Part shown: positions 32,797 to 52,550 of the stretch, one piece after another
How the letters are laid out: the number at the start of each line of letters is the position of its first letter
Numbering within the stretch: position 1 is the first letter of the stretch
Assembly (NCBI GenBank): GCA_964020155.1
Contig: OZ026546.1
Coordinates: 8,648,879-8,712,878 of the forward strand
Direction of reading: 5' to 3'
DNA from: Chondrilla cf. caribensis
Taxonomy: Eukaryota; Porifera; Demospongiae; Chondrillida; Chondrillidae
Length of the DNA stretch: 64,000 nucleotides
Program-made: the position numbers and the translations under genes
Notes under the pieces: model-generated
Seen by the model: only the letters and a program-made list of their open reading frames with translations
Told to the model about the DNA's origin: nothing
The model's database searches: none

Positions 32797-33195
32797 CTAT
32801 CGGGGAAGGAAGTGTATTTTATGTTAAAGAGCGAACAGCGTGGCTGCATGTGTATTATTCGGTATAGCACCAGAAATGGCACAATGGTTCGAACCTTCAA
32901 CTTTACTCGTTAGCCATTTTGTTCTCAACATGAATATCATTGGAATCACGTGATGATTTCAGTGACCTTAGTTTGGCAGAAGTACTGTTGTAAGCAGCAA
33001 TACAGTCATGATTTTCCTATGAATATGCTTTACGTGATGATATTCATTGCTGTTTTCCTCTCCGGTGTTGTTCTTACGACCGATTGCGAACGGGTATAAT
33101 TACCAGAAGGTTCCACCAAGTCTCATTTGAGGGCGTGTTGCTTTAGTCGAGGTAGTGATTCTGTTTTTGCTGTTAGCTAGAGGTTCGTAGGCAAG
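32797..33195. promoter_or_regulatory. Divergent promoter region KAT7 / peroxidase
   Basis: It contains a short upstream ATG frame of KAT7 (four codons, at about 32914 on the minus strand) and two ACGTGATGAT words at about 32946 and 33031. No further gene is visible. Confidence 0.4.
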
Positions 33196-34520
33196 ATGAA
33201 GGTTGGACTCCTCCTCCTGATTGCAGCTGCGAGTGTGTGTGTTGCAAGTACCGAGACATCCGCCAAAGGTACGCAGCCTGCTCCCGTAGCTGAGATCGAG
33301 CTAGGATTAACTATGACTACATTGACTTTGAGCTATTATACGTGTAGTCAAATCCATGTCTTCTCTCTAATGCAGATCGCATGGTGGTGATCAACAGCGT
33401 CCTGAGCAAGGTGAAGCAGCAGTCCGTTGAGCTGGCCAAGGCGGGGGCGCAGATGACGAAGAAGAGACCGATCAGTCTACTGTTCATCAACGACGAGAAG
33501 ATCCTTAAACCGGGACGAGCGAGAGCGGACTACGAACGCGCCGTGAGAGAGGCGGAGGCGCAAATAATCAAACTTATCAACAAAGATGCTCTTGACGGTT
33601 CCGACATTGAAGCTAAGGCAGAGGCGCTGGCCAAGGCAGCCTTCCACAAGCCAGGGAGCGTGCTGACCAAGGAGGAGCTGACGCACATCCAAGAAGAAAT
33701 GCAAGCTTCTTGTGTGGACCCGATCGAGCCACCCAACTGCAGTGCAGCCGCCACCTCTCCCTTCAGGACCTTTGATGGTACCTGCAACAACATCGATAAT
33801 CCTCTCTGGGGTGCTTCATTCACTCCTGTTGGACGCCTCCTCCCCGCTCAGTACGAGGATGGGGTCCAGCAGCCCAGGGGCTACTTCCAAGCCAGGGACA
33901 AGGACCTATTGCACCGCGATGCCTTTGATCCGCCCAATCCCAGTGCTCGTCAGGTAGTGGACAAGGTCCATCCAGCTCGTCCCATTGATGACCCTCTCCA
34001 CACGCACATGATGATGCAGTGGGGACAGTTCCTTGATCACGACTTTGCTCTAACACCAGAGTTCAGTGAGAGTGATTGTCCTCAACCAGATTGTGAATTC
34101 ACCGAGAGATGTATACCTATCCTGGTGCCTAACAGGGATTCAGTCTTCGACAATTCTGAAAGTTCCTGCCTTTTCTTCCCACGCTCTGTACCTGTGTGTG
34201 ACACTGTGGGAACTTTCAATGTCCGTAACCAGCTCAACGTACTGACCTCGTACATTGATGGCTCACAAGTTTACGGCTCAACCAAAGAACAGGCTGACAA
34301 CCTTCGCTCCTTTGAAGGAGGAAGGCTCAGGACTGGACCCCCAGCTTTCCCGGGTGGTAAAGACTCTCTGCCTCTCGAAGAGGAACCGCCCAATACCTCG
34401 TGTCCTCCTCAAATTTCCAACAGGTTGTGTTTTTTGGGAGGTGACCCAAGACCTAATGAACAGGTGTGTATGTATGTGTGTGTGTGTGTGTGTGTTGTGT
34501 GTGTGTGTGTGTGTGTGTGC

Positions 34521-34575
<55 letters not shown>

Positions 34576-34595
34576 TGTGTGCATGCGTGTGTGTG

Positions 34596-34667
<72 letters not shown>

Positions 34668-36184
34668 TGTGTGTGTGTGTTCATTATTATTATTCTTTCT
34701 CCATGTAGCTTGGTCTTGCAATCATACACACTATTTGGATGAGGGAACACAATCGTGTCGCTGATGGACTGTCAGAAGTGAACCCTCAATGGGACGATGA
34801 AACCATCTATCAAAATGCTCGTAAGATTGTTGGAGCCGAGCTTCAAGCTGTGGTGTATGAGGAGTATCTCTATGAGGTGTTTGGACGCGAGCTGTTTGAC
34901 CTTCTCATTGGACAGTACCAGGGTTATGACCCCACGGTCGATGCCACTCTGCCAACAAGCTTTGCCGCCGCTGTGTTCAGATATGGGCACAGTCAGATTC
35001 GCGCACAGTTTGAAAGACTTGATGAAGAAGGAGATCCGCTATCTATTGGACCGCTAGATCTAGTCAAAGCATTCTTCAATCCTTCTGAGTTCAACACCAG
35101 TCTGGGCACTGATCCCATCATCCGAGGTCTCCTCAGAACTCCCGGTAGACTGGTTGATGAATTTATTAACCCCACTCTCACTAGCCGTCTGTTTGAATCT
35201 CCCGACAGTTTGTCAAGAGATCTCATCTCTCTCAACCTCCAAAGGGGTCGTGACCATGGCCTCCCCCCCTACCCGGTCTGGAGGGACTTCTGTCAGAATT
35301 ACTTGGAAGAGCGTCAAGTCCCACTAGAAGTACGTGAGGTGAGGTTCAGGAATGCTTTGACTCAACTGAATCTACTGAAAGTGTATGGGTCATTTGATAG
35401 CATTGACCTGTTCACCGGGATGCTGGCCGAGGATCGGATGATAATGCCCAACAGCGAGGCCATACTGGGTCCCACCATGGCCTGCCTCTTCTCCATAACC
35501 TTCAACCGACTGCGGATGGGAGATCGATACTTCTACGAGAATCCCGGACAGTTCACTAGAGCACAACTTCTGGAGCTCAGGAGGGCATCTCTTGCCAAAG
35601 TGATGTGTGACAATGCTGACAACATACCTAATATTCAAAAGGATGCCTTCAAGCTCCCTGCTGCTTTCAACCCTGTTGTTCCCTGTAAGGACCTTCCCAG
35701 TCCTAACCTGGGGTTGTGGAGGGAAGACATTCCTCTCTGTTGGCCTCGGTTTGTTGTCAGCAATCCCCCTCCAGACTACACCCTGAGAACCAGCTGGCGT
35801 GTGGATGGTGCTAACGGACGTGAGATTGACATACTGATGCCCACCGAGGCCAATGTTCAGTGTTGGGAGATGCAGTGTCCCGATTTGTTCAATCGTATCG
35901 TTGTTGTCCCTGGTCTTCCAGGTTGTAACCTAACCTCCAATACCAACCTTCCGAAGTCCATCCATCGAAGAGCCGACCTCTATGAAGGAGACTGGACCAG
36001 AGACCAGATGTTGCCCGCGAACGGGATCTATGAATCGGGAGCTGCTTGTCGTGCAGGAGAGGTGGATGCCCTCACCTGGGACTGCCCCTCTACGTTCATT
36101 GAGAGGCCAACAGTGGGTGCCAGTGAAGACGGGGACGACTCGCTTGTTGAGGAGTTGGAGAAAGCTCTTGGAGGACTGAATTAG
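33196..36184 (+). CDS. Secreted animal haem peroxidase (peroxidasin/myeloperoxidase superfamily)
   Basis: Three exons, 33196-33268, 33376-34463 and 34709-36184, give 878 aa. A signal peptide (MKVGLLLLIAAASVCVAS) leads a charged propeptide-like helix, then the peroxidase domain: RTFDGTCNN, the distal site MMQWGQFLDHDFAL (Asp that can ester-link haem, plus distal His and Ca-binding Asp), SYIDGSQVYGS, the catalytic arginine in MREHNRVA, proximal histidine in FRYGHSQI, LNLQRGRDHGLPPY and LRMGDRYFYEN. No Ig or LRR modules are present, so it is not a full peroxidasin. A cysteine-containing C-terminal extension of about 160 residues follows (from DLPSPNLGLWRED) that I do not recognise. It is likely an extracellular oxidase for matrix cross-linking or defence. 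The second intron is almost wholly TG repeat. Confidence 0.92.
34464..34682. repeat. (TG)n microsatellite occupying a peroxidase intron
   Basis: About 215 of the 245 intron bases are TG, beginning at the donor GAACAG|gtgtgt. Interruptions are TTG, CGTGCG and CATGCG. Confidence 0.95.
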
Positions 36185-37836
<1,652 letters not shown>

Positions 37837-37944
37837 CTACTTTATAGTTATTGTAATATGAAGTTGTTGAAAGATTAATGGAGTTTGTCATTCAATTTCA
37901 CGTTATAATAGTCTGTGAGAGTACCTAGTGTATGATGGGTATGG

Positions 37945-38563
37945 TTAAGAAGGAAAACAAAGATTTTCTGAAATAAAAAATGACTTTAGAGTTGCTTCGA
38001 TTGGTTCGTCCACCTTCTTGATCTGCATTTGGACAATGTCGTTCAGTTCACCTTGTCTCTCTCTGTTGGCTCCTCTGGTCACCATTTTCCTCAACTGCGA
38101 TTCACCGTCCAGTTCTGCAAGCAACTTGAGCGTTTGTAAAGAGTCAGAATTTACCAAATGCAGGATCTCCTCCAGAAGGGTGATGTCTACCACCAGGTAT
38201 AAGGACTGAATATACAGTAACTAGTCAGTACAATCACAACAAGTAACGAGATGGATACTGGTGATGTAGGACAGTAGCCCGGGGTATATGAAAGATCCCT
38301 TTGTTTGAACAGATTGTAGTAGTTGCCAGAGCAGTGTGGCTTCTGCTGGCCAATCCAGCTGTGTTAACACCATCAGCTGGCCAATCACTACATTGTCCTC
38401 ACAGCCAGATGAGAACTTCTCTTTCATAACCTTCAGAGCAAACCTTGAGATGAAGTGAATGAGTTCTCTTTGGTCACATGACATGAGCATGACATTAGGA
38501 TCTAAGGATTATAATGTTAACAAAACGTAATATGATCAGTTGCTTGCACACACACACACCACA

Positions 38564-38613
<50 letters not shown>

Positions 38614-40087
38614 TTACTGTTAGGTGTCTTTCCCTTTGGACTGTCTGGTCTGTGTAAGTCTTTGGAAAGCAATGACATGAGTTCTTTTGTCAGTTTTCCA
38701 ACACAGTCAAAGTCTCCATCACAGATGTGACAGCCTATCAACTGAACTAGCACTCTGACAATGTTCTGGGCAAAGATGGATGTTGTCCACTCAGATCCAC
38801 ACACACTGTCCACACAGATCCACACACACACTGTTCACACAGATCCACACACTGCAATAAAGAAATAGTGCAGCGAACCTTGTCTGATAATCCTTTACAC
38901 TTCAGTACTTTTTCTTTCATTTGTTTTAGTATTGCTTTGGCAGAGGGAAAGTCCCCCTGAATGATTGCCAGGTCAACTTCAAAGGTCCTGAACCACTCCC
39001 ACTCTGTAGCTCCCCACAGCTTGTACAGACGCATGAACTCTGCAGATGAGAGCCATGTCCAACACGATTACTACACTCACACATGTACATAGGTTGGCGT
39101 ACTCACCATCTCTGTAGGTGGGGTCGGAGTGGAGGAACTCCCAACAGTTGACGGCCGCCTGGAAGCAATCACGACCATGGACATCAATATGGGAGATCCC
39201 TGTAGCCATGGTGACAGAGTTGCAGCATACACCCACACACTGACCACCACACACACACACACAGCATCACACCCACATACTGACCACCACACCCACACCC
39301 ACACAGCATCACACCCACAAACTGACCACCACACACACACACACAGCATCACACACACATACTGACCACCACACCCACACCCACACAGCATCACACCCAC
39401 AAACTGACCACCATACACACACACACAGCATCACACCCACACACTGACCACCACACACACACACAGCATCACACCCACATACTGACCACCACACCCACAC
39501 ACTGACCAGTCTGGAAGTTTACTGAATTAGCAAGATCAAATCGTCTTTTCTTTGAAGGTCGATCCTCTGGTATTTCGCTTGTTACCGTAGGAACAAGAAC
39601 AAATGTTTCATGTTCTAAAAAGTACAATAATAAACTTCACTATACACTCACCTGTTGTGGTGTGATGTCAACTAACATTGCATGTATGTCTGTGACCATC
39701 ATTGATGATGTGTGTACTGAGTGGAACTGGTAACAATACAGACCACATACACACACATCAGGAGTACCTTTTTCAGATGTGATGCCTTTAACAATGATGT
39801 AGTAGTCCCAAATCATTTGGAAAAACAGTAAAACAGCAACATAAAATGGACCTATTGCAATGTCTTTGCCTTTGGGGAGCTTCTCAAAAAATCCCCATCT
39901 CTGACAAGGTGTTAATGTAGGTCCAACCAGCTTGCTTCTTGATATTTCTCTCCATCCACACTTTGTAGCCACCGTGAAGAGCATGTCGTTGACTGCTTCC
40001 CACCCAGATCTTCCCGAAAACAAGATACTACCTGAAAATATTATTTTCAGAATATACTCGCTAACACACTCCCTCTCTCTCCTTTCC

Positions 40088-40157
<70 letters not shown>

Positions 40158-40235
40158 GCATACACAAACACACACACGCACTCACACACACACACGTGCA
40201 AACATACACACACACACACACACACAAACACATGC

Positions 40236-40271
<36 letters not shown>

Positions 40272-42156
40272 CTGTACCTTTCTGGCCACCAAAAGTGGCT
40301 TTAGCAATGGCTGAAACATAGAAATTTGCCATCATCTCCAGCCATTGGCAAAAATATCCCATTTTCTGTACTGCTTGATGCTGGTCCACTCTTGACACTA
40401 CTTCTTCAGCTAGGACATCTCGGGACCCAGCCACAAGAGGTATTACATCAAACACTACACAATAAAGCCACGATGGAGGTGTGAGTGGAGTTGATACAGC
40501 CACGATGGAGGTAGAAGTATGGGTGGAGGTGCAGGTGGAGGTATGGGTGGAGGTGCAGGTGGAGGTATGGGTGAAGGTATGGGTGGAGGTACAGGTGGAG
40601 GTCAGGTGGAGGTCAGGTGGAGGCATGGGTGAAGGTATGGGTGGAGATACAGGTGGAGGTACAGGTGGAGGTACAGGTGGAGGTACAGGTGGAGGTATGG
40701 GTGGAGGTATGGGTTGAGCATGTCTGTTGTAAAAGGTAGAATGTAACATACCTAATAGCTCGTGGAAGGCATTACTGTACAGAGGTGATGGAGGATTGTC
40801 ATAGAAGTATTTTGATAGGATCTCGAGAACCTCCAACTGTCCAGGAAAAACAAAAAATAAGTAACTCCACCAATGTCACTACAGCACATGTACATCTTGT
40901 TCCATAGTGCACACAGTGCATATGGTACACACAGCACATGTACATCTTGTTCCATAGTGCACACAGTGCATATGGTACACACAGTACACGTACATCTTGT
41001 TCCATAGTGCACACAGTGCATATGGTACACACAGCACATGTACATCTTGTTCCATAGTGCACACAGTGCATATGGTACACACAGCACATGTACATCTTGT
41101 TCCATAGTGCACACAGTGCATATGGTACACACAGTACACGTACATCTTGTTCCATAGTGCACACAGTGCATATGGTACACACAGCACATGTACATCTTGT
41201 TCCATAGTGCACACAGTGCATATGGTACACACAGCACATGTACATCTTGTTCCATAGTGCACACAGTGCATATGGTACACACAGTACACGTACATCTTGT
41301 TCCATAGTGCACACAGTGCATATGGTACACACAGCACATGTACATCTTGTTCCATAGTGCACACAGTGCATATGGTACACACAGTACATGCTGTACAAAC
41401 TGAATACATATACAACTCACTCCTATCTTTGGTATAGTGTCCGGGAACCTCCTCAACATCTCAACAAGAATCCGACATTGCTTGAAGTCATTAGAGAACT
41501 TTGCTACACCCCAAAACAGTCCATCTTTCATACACAATGTCATATATACAGCAAACCACACATCCAACACACCACGTGTACAGCACACAGCATGCAAATC
41601 AAACACATCATCATTTTGTCATTTTGTTGCAGTTTACCTGAGCTTTTATAGAGGACGTTCTTTTGTGTTGTAGGTGAAAATCTTGCGAAAATCTCTGCCT
41701 TCAGTTTGATGTCCTCCTCGTCCTCCGGACTGGTCGAGTTCTGCAGATTGCACACTGCCTCGGTGATAGACAAGAGAAAGGAATCCAATTTTGGCTCTTC
41801 TTGAAATTTAGAACACCTGGAATCATAGCGGGATAAGATGATAGTGATACTTTCAGTATGCGTGTCTATTCATTTGCATACAGTTCTCCAAGAGTTCGTG
41901 CCGCCTCTGATACATCCTTCTGATGGTAGTGAACATTAAAAACTTCCCACTGCATGTGGTAAGCACAATATACAATAATGTACAGACCTCGCAATTCGCT
42001 ATAGTACACCAGTACACGGCAGACCTGAACGTGGAAGTTGCTAGGGAAAAGAAGACGAGCGGTGATCAGCCATGCCTTAGCACCGTGCTTGTCCTTTCCT
42101 AAACGTTTTTTACACTGCTCTATGACCCAACTGGTCTCGGCAGGAGCAGCGGCCAT
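37945..42156 (-). CDS. INTS10: Integrator complex subunit 10
   Basis: About fourteen minus-strand exons, approximately 42156-42025, 41949-41882, 41816-41638, 41524-41421, 40836-40752, 40454-40278, 40031-39768, 39716-39652, 39614-39507, 39199-39107, 39039-38879, 38793-38612, 38501-38248 and 38205-37945. The N-terminus [20 protein letters not shown] is the best INTS10 signature; further matches are [63 protein letters not shown] and the C-terminal [13 protein letters not shown] region ending [12 protein letters not shown]10 belongs to the INTS10-13-14-15 arm of Integrator, which cleaves snRNA and promoter-proximal transcripts. Divergence from vertebrates is high and the borders of the 38612-38793 and 39652-39716 exons are uncertain. 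Five introns contain tandem arrays. Confidence 0.85.
37972..37977 (+). terminator. Candidate UBA52 polyadenylation signal, antisense to INTS10 coding sequence
   Basis: AATAAA 136 bp after the UBA52 stop. No earlier AATAAA or ATTAAA is seen. It would make the UBA52 mRNA overlap the INTS10 stop codon and last codons. Confidence 0.45.
38545..38611. repeat. (CA)n microsatellite at an INTS10 5' splice site
   Basis: On the sense strand the intron begins with (TG)n directly at the donor of the exon at 38612. Confidence 0.95.
39215..39503. repeat. Minisatellite CAGCATCACACCCACATACT, INTS10 intron 9
   Basis: About eight imperfect units of 30-37 bp with GACCACCACAC and variable CA runs; it fills the intron. 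Confidence 0.9.
40090..40268. repeat. Interrupted (CA)n microsatellite, INTS10 intron 6
   Basis: About 180 bp; TG on the sense strand. Confidence 0.95.
40478..40722. repeat. GGAGGTATGGGTGGAGGTGC minisatellite, INTS10 intron 5
   Basis: Units of 12 and 24 bp; G-rich on plus, C-rich on the sense strand. Confidence 0.9.
40881..41396. repeat. 50-bp minisatellite with 150-bp higher-order structure, INTS10 intron 4
   Basis: Ten to eleven nearly identical 50-bp units contain CATCTTGTTCCATAGTGCAC and CATATGGTACACACAG. The variable position reads GCACATG, GCACATG, GTACACG in strict rotation, so the true recent unit is three monomers (150 bp) repeated at least three times. Confidence 0.95.
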
Positions 42157-42428
42157 TTTATTCCATTGCGTAACCGCTTTCAGTCGAGCAATGCATATTA
42201 TACGTACATCACAGCTCGGAGGAGACCATTGCACATCTCGTACTAGATACGACAGCTGTAACTGCATCATCAACTAGCACAGTGTCCAAATTAAAATCAA
42301 GTAGCATTACTAGTACAGGGTTTGTCCCAATAACATATTGTGTTATCATAATACACATTAGTACACACAGTTATCTTACAGCAAAGGACGATTAGACTGC
42401 AGGAATTCTTAGAATATTAAAATTAAGG
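42157..42428. promoter_or_regulatory. INTS10 promoter / PP2A-A 3' region
   Basis: Unique AT-rich sequence between two genes on the same strand. I see nothing else. Confidence 0.4.
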
Positions 42429-45845
<3,417 letters not shown>

Positions 45846-46006
45846 ACTCGTAAGGATCGGAAAGTGCCTTCTCTCCCACGAACACGCACATAGATATACG
45901 TTTTATGACGTCATCGCTATGACAACCGTATGATATACGACTCCACATCCAAGCCACTAATTGAATAAATGAGATGTAACAATTCTCAAAGCAAAATTCA
46001 GCGAAA

Positions 46007-47033
46007 CTATTTCGAATCATTGTCAAAGTTTACAGTCTCGACAAATTCCTCATCACTTTTAATGTGGTCCTGGTGGTCCGTCACAACGTCCCCTATAACA
46101 TCATCATCACCGCTGTCATGAAGAGGAGAAGATGGAACATCCTCTAGGAATTCATCCAAGCTTCTTTTCCCTTCTTCATCCTCTAATTCAACATCTTCAA
46201 TAGATTTTGTGGATGACGTGAGTGAGCTCTCCCTTTCCAATTTACCGGTGGAGATGTAAGTGTTGCAGTCTTCATTGAACATTTCTTGGAAAGTTTCTTG
46301 GCGTTCACTCTGTTTCTTCAGCTCCAGCTGCATCTTCACCCTGGACAGCTCCGCCTCTTTAGCAGATACCTGTGACACAATATGAGGTAGTCACACACAG
46401 CACAGCTGCACATAAGAACATGCAGAATAGGTAGTGCAATACAGTTGAGTGCTCACGTACTCTTCCTTCCAGTTCTTTGTTCTCTTTGTCTTTATCTGCT
46501 TTATGCATCTTCAATTGGAGGAGGTGACTATTCTTCTTCCGTTCAATCTCAAGTTTTGCGTTCAACACTTCCAACTGATACAGGTTTTCATGCAGTTCCA
46601 TTACTTTGCTGTGAATAGCTGACACTTGCTCTTTGGCACTTACTACGGATTTGATTAGATCGGGAATACAGCGAAATTCGATGTCACATTCTTCAAGTAA
46701 TTTATGCCACGAAGAAGTCTTCTTCCGCACTGTCTGCATGGTCACATCTGTCTGGGATGCCTTCTGTGCACAGGTAACTGTATCGTCTCGAATTTTACTG
46801 TGAGCTACTAAGAAATGTAATAAGACCAATCCTCCAACTTCGACATTGACGTAATCGGGTACAGTCTCTGGATATGTCTGTTGCTGGCCTCTCATTAGAG
46901 TCTTTGTTTTCTTAGCGAAAGTCAAAAGTTCGCCCTTTATGTCGACAGTTCCCTCAGAAATTTCTCTCTTTGAGAATACTAACATCTCCTGAAAACTGGA
47001 CTTAACTTTGCCGAAAGTCGTTTTGGCTGCCAT
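46007..47033 (-). CDS. DTNBP1: Dysbindin (BLOC-1 subunit)
   Basis: Two exons, 47033-46461 and 46369-46007, give 311 aa. The coiled-coil body is typical: WHKLLEECDIEFRCIPDLI, then a long Glu/Lys/Leu heptad region (VMELHENLYQLEVLNAKLE), and the dysbindin signature SERQETFQEMFNEDCNTYISTGKL, matching the vertebrate RQKFFEEAFQQDMEQYLSTG block. An acidic, Ser/Asp-rich tail follows, as in vertebrates. BLOC-1 acts in endosome-to-lysosome-related-organelle traffic. The start codon is 49 bp from the opposite start of the RBM7-like gene. Confidence 0.85.
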
Positions 47034-47082
47034 TTTTGGTTTCTTTTAGCCCACGTGACTAAATTCCCCGTTACGAATAAAA
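47034..47082. promoter_or_regulatory. Bidirectional promoter DTNBP1 / RBM7-like
   Basis: Forty-nine bases between opposing ATGs. It contains CCCACGTGAC, an E-box (CACGTG) at about 47052, a plausible USF/MYC-type element. Confidence 0.5.
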
Positions 47083-48108
47083 ATGGCGTTGAAATCTGTA
47101 GACCCTTCACTATCTGTACACGTCGGAAATCTATCCACTGATGTACCTTTGAGTGATATTGAAGAAGTAGTTTATGAACTATTTTTACAGGTATTTTGTA
47201 CTATATGTCAGAATCATCGAATATTTCAGTTCTTTTAGTCACTCACCGTCAATATCTTCGCTCAGGCCGGTCCTTTGAAAGGCGTTAAAGTGGAGTCGAG
47301 AGATGCAAAGGGAGATTACTCCAAGGGATATGCTTTTGTCCAATTTTTACACGAAGAGTCAGTAGATTATGCTTCTTATTTGATGAACGGAATCACGCTC
47401 TATGGCAAAAGGTTACGAGTGTCCCCAGCTGGACAAGACAAGGCCAACCACAACCATAGGAGCCCCGCCTCCGTCCAGCCAGCTCAAGATGGGCGCAACT
47501 ACCATTGCAACAGTGTCAATGGGATTGCCAGTTCGTTTTCGCCGTCGAACAGTCAGTTCCTAATGCCTTCGCCCTTGAATAGCCCTTCGCCATCAAGACC
47601 GTCCTCTTTGCTGTGCAAGGCACCACATGGACAGGGGTTTGTACCACTGAATAACATTTCTCCATCATTTAACGGACAATACACTTTATATGGGCAAAAC
47701 CACATAAATCCAAGACTACATGAAGCAAGAGTTCATGCAAGAGACCATCCACAGTGGCTGAGAGATGAAACCCGAAGGAATCTATCTCATTATCACGAGC
47801 AGCGCATGTTGCATAGCTCAGATCACAGCTGGAGAAGTCATTCTCCTGTAGAAGATTCTCATGTTCGTCAGAGAAGGTCATATTCTCACAATCTGGTCAG
47901 TGGTTCCCCTCAAGAAAGCCCTCATCAGTTGGACTCCTGCTATCCCACAAGTCATCGACAATCACATCACACCACATACAGTGACCACAATCATGAACAT
48001 CTCCAAGACCCCAGTAGACCTTACCGTCCTCCAGAGAGGAGGCACTCACAAGATAGTCACTATGGCAACTCCCGAGGAATCTTGCGATTTGGCCAACCGT
48101 TGAACTAG
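47083..48108 (+). CDS. RBM7: RBM7/RBM11-type RRM protein (NEXT complex)
   Basis: Two exons, 47083-47190 and 47266-48108, give 316 aa. One RRM lies at about residues 12-85: RNP2 is VHVGNLS and RNP1 is KGYAFVQF, with LFLQAGPLKGVKV and MNGITLYGKRLRV matching the RBM7 spacing (ELFHQAGPVIKVKI, LLNGIKLYGR). The rest is a low-complexity Ser/His/Arg-rich tail with SPS and RHSQD motifs, like the RBM7 C-terminus. RBM7 is the RNA-binding part of the nuclear exosome targeting complex. RBM11 is the main alternative name. Confidence 0.8.
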
Positions 48109-48535
48109 ACCCTTTAAGATCAGTATTATTATTTATATGTATTATTGTATAGTTATCCTCATTCTATGCCCTATTGTGGATAGTTTGAGTCCAACTATAT
48201 ATGGACAGTTTTTCAAGGAAAAAACAAGCTTGCTTCCTGGTGGTCAGTCGCAATACCCTCTACAAAGAACCGTAGGGAGGCTATAACGAGGAGATATCAC
48301 ATGTCTCACACGATTCAGAGCATTTGACGCAACATAAGCGAAAATAATTGAAGCAATATGATTGGTACATGATTACAGAAACTTTTGGCTTGTAAACAAA
48401 AAGGATTTACACTCATTGAACTGTAACAGCATAGGAAAATGAATTATGTTAAAAATATTCCTGTAACAATTAATGAATGACATTACTATTCATCTCAATT
48501 CCACCTTCAACTCCCTGGGTGTTGTGTGTTCACTT
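48109..48535. other. Convergent intergenic region RBM7-like / RABAC1
   Basis: AT-rich unique sequence, 3' UTRs only. I see no gene. Confidence 0.5.
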
Positions 48536-49534
48536 TTATGGTGCAATGGAGACTTCCTCCAGTAAAATATCACTTCCACTGTCATCACTACTGTCTACAC
48601 TCAACAGTAGACTGTGAGTCAGTATGACCACAATAGAAGCACCTGTCAACAAAAAACTGCATCACAGACCATCCATACAAACATTTACTTTTTAACACGA
48701 AATATCACAAACAGGTAAACATCACAAATCAATAAGGTCAAATCAAATCTGGTAGGCCACATACACAAGCAAACACACAGATCACAAGAGAGTGCATATC
48801 CCTTACCGATTAACCAGAACACTGTGCTGCCAGCGGCAGAGAAGTAGAATAAAGGAATGGCAATTACAAATAGAGCAATGTAGATTTCCTTTGGAGACAC
48901 ATCTCTACTGATTACTCTGATGGTACTTCCTTTGTTCTTCACGGATACATACCACCACACCCCGAAGCACAAAGCTATGGCAAACATCAACATAGGATTG
49001 GAAACCCTACAAGGGAGAAGACCTGACCACTCACTACAAATATACTGAGATAAGTATAGATTACAAACAACTATTTAGGTAACTACAAGAATTCGAAAAA
49101 CCATAAAAAATCGATTCTAGGAGTATAGAAACGATATTTATCTTATAGTACTTGAAGCTAGATCGCGACTATACATTAAATACAAATCTAATCTATAGAT
49201 TATACTGAGTCGTAACTCACACACAGTACGCGACCAAGCCGAGGCAAATGAAAACGTAGTTACTCTGAAACGCAGCCAAATTTCTCGCTATTCTTGTCGT
49301 AGACTCTCCAACAGACTTTGGGAGAGATACTCTCTTCAAATCGAAGAACTGGCTCCACGGCTTTAGGGAGGCACGCTTTGATTCAATCCAATCTTTTCCA
49401 GATTTTAACTTATCAAATACTCCTCCACTGTCCCCAGACAACACCTCTCCTTCTATCTCCCCGATAACAGTGAATGGTTCGCTATCACCGTCCGAAAGCG
49501 TCTTGTCGTTTACACTAGTCATCCTAAACGCCAT
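48536..49534 (-). CDS. RABAC1: Prenylated Rab acceptor 1 (PRA1)
   Basis: Three exons, 49534-49221, 49006-48807 and 48642-48536, give 206 aa. The cytosolic part has KRASLKPWSQFFDLKRVSLP and FQSNYVFICLGLVAYCVVSN, both diagnostic for the PRA1 family (human RATIRPWSTFVDQQRF, YQSNYVFVFLGLILYCV). Two hydrophobic hairpins follow: VSNPMLMFAIALCFGVWWYV and IALFVIAIPLFYFSAAGSTVFW. The tail is short, acidic and Ser-rich. PRA1 proteins sit in Golgi/ER membranes and act on prenylated Rabs. An in-frame TTG precedes the ATG; I use the ATG at 49534. Confidence 0.92.
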
Positions 49535-49760
49535 CAAAACAACTTGATTAGGTTCTTACTTCCATATTTTTTCCAGATTTGATTTTCATTCCTCATAACA
49601 CTTCCCGCTTCCATTTTTAAACCGGCGACAAGATTAACCCCATTAAATGGATCGATAAATTTATACAAAGAGCCAAAAGAGCAAATAATAAAGCATAAAT
49701 ACATTCTATAACACGACACAATAAAAATTACAAACAGACCACAAGCCGCACTCTCCATCG
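49535..49760. other. RABAC1 promoter / DYRK1A 3' end
   Basis: Short spacer on the minus strand. A hydrophobic 74-codon frame here overlaps the spacer and is probably chance. Confidence 0.4.

Positions 49761-52550
<2,790 letters not shown>

Noticed and set aside
40752..41606. 284-codon Cys/His repeat protein
   Set aside because: It is the 50-bp minisatellite read through, flanked by real INTS10 exons in part of the frame.
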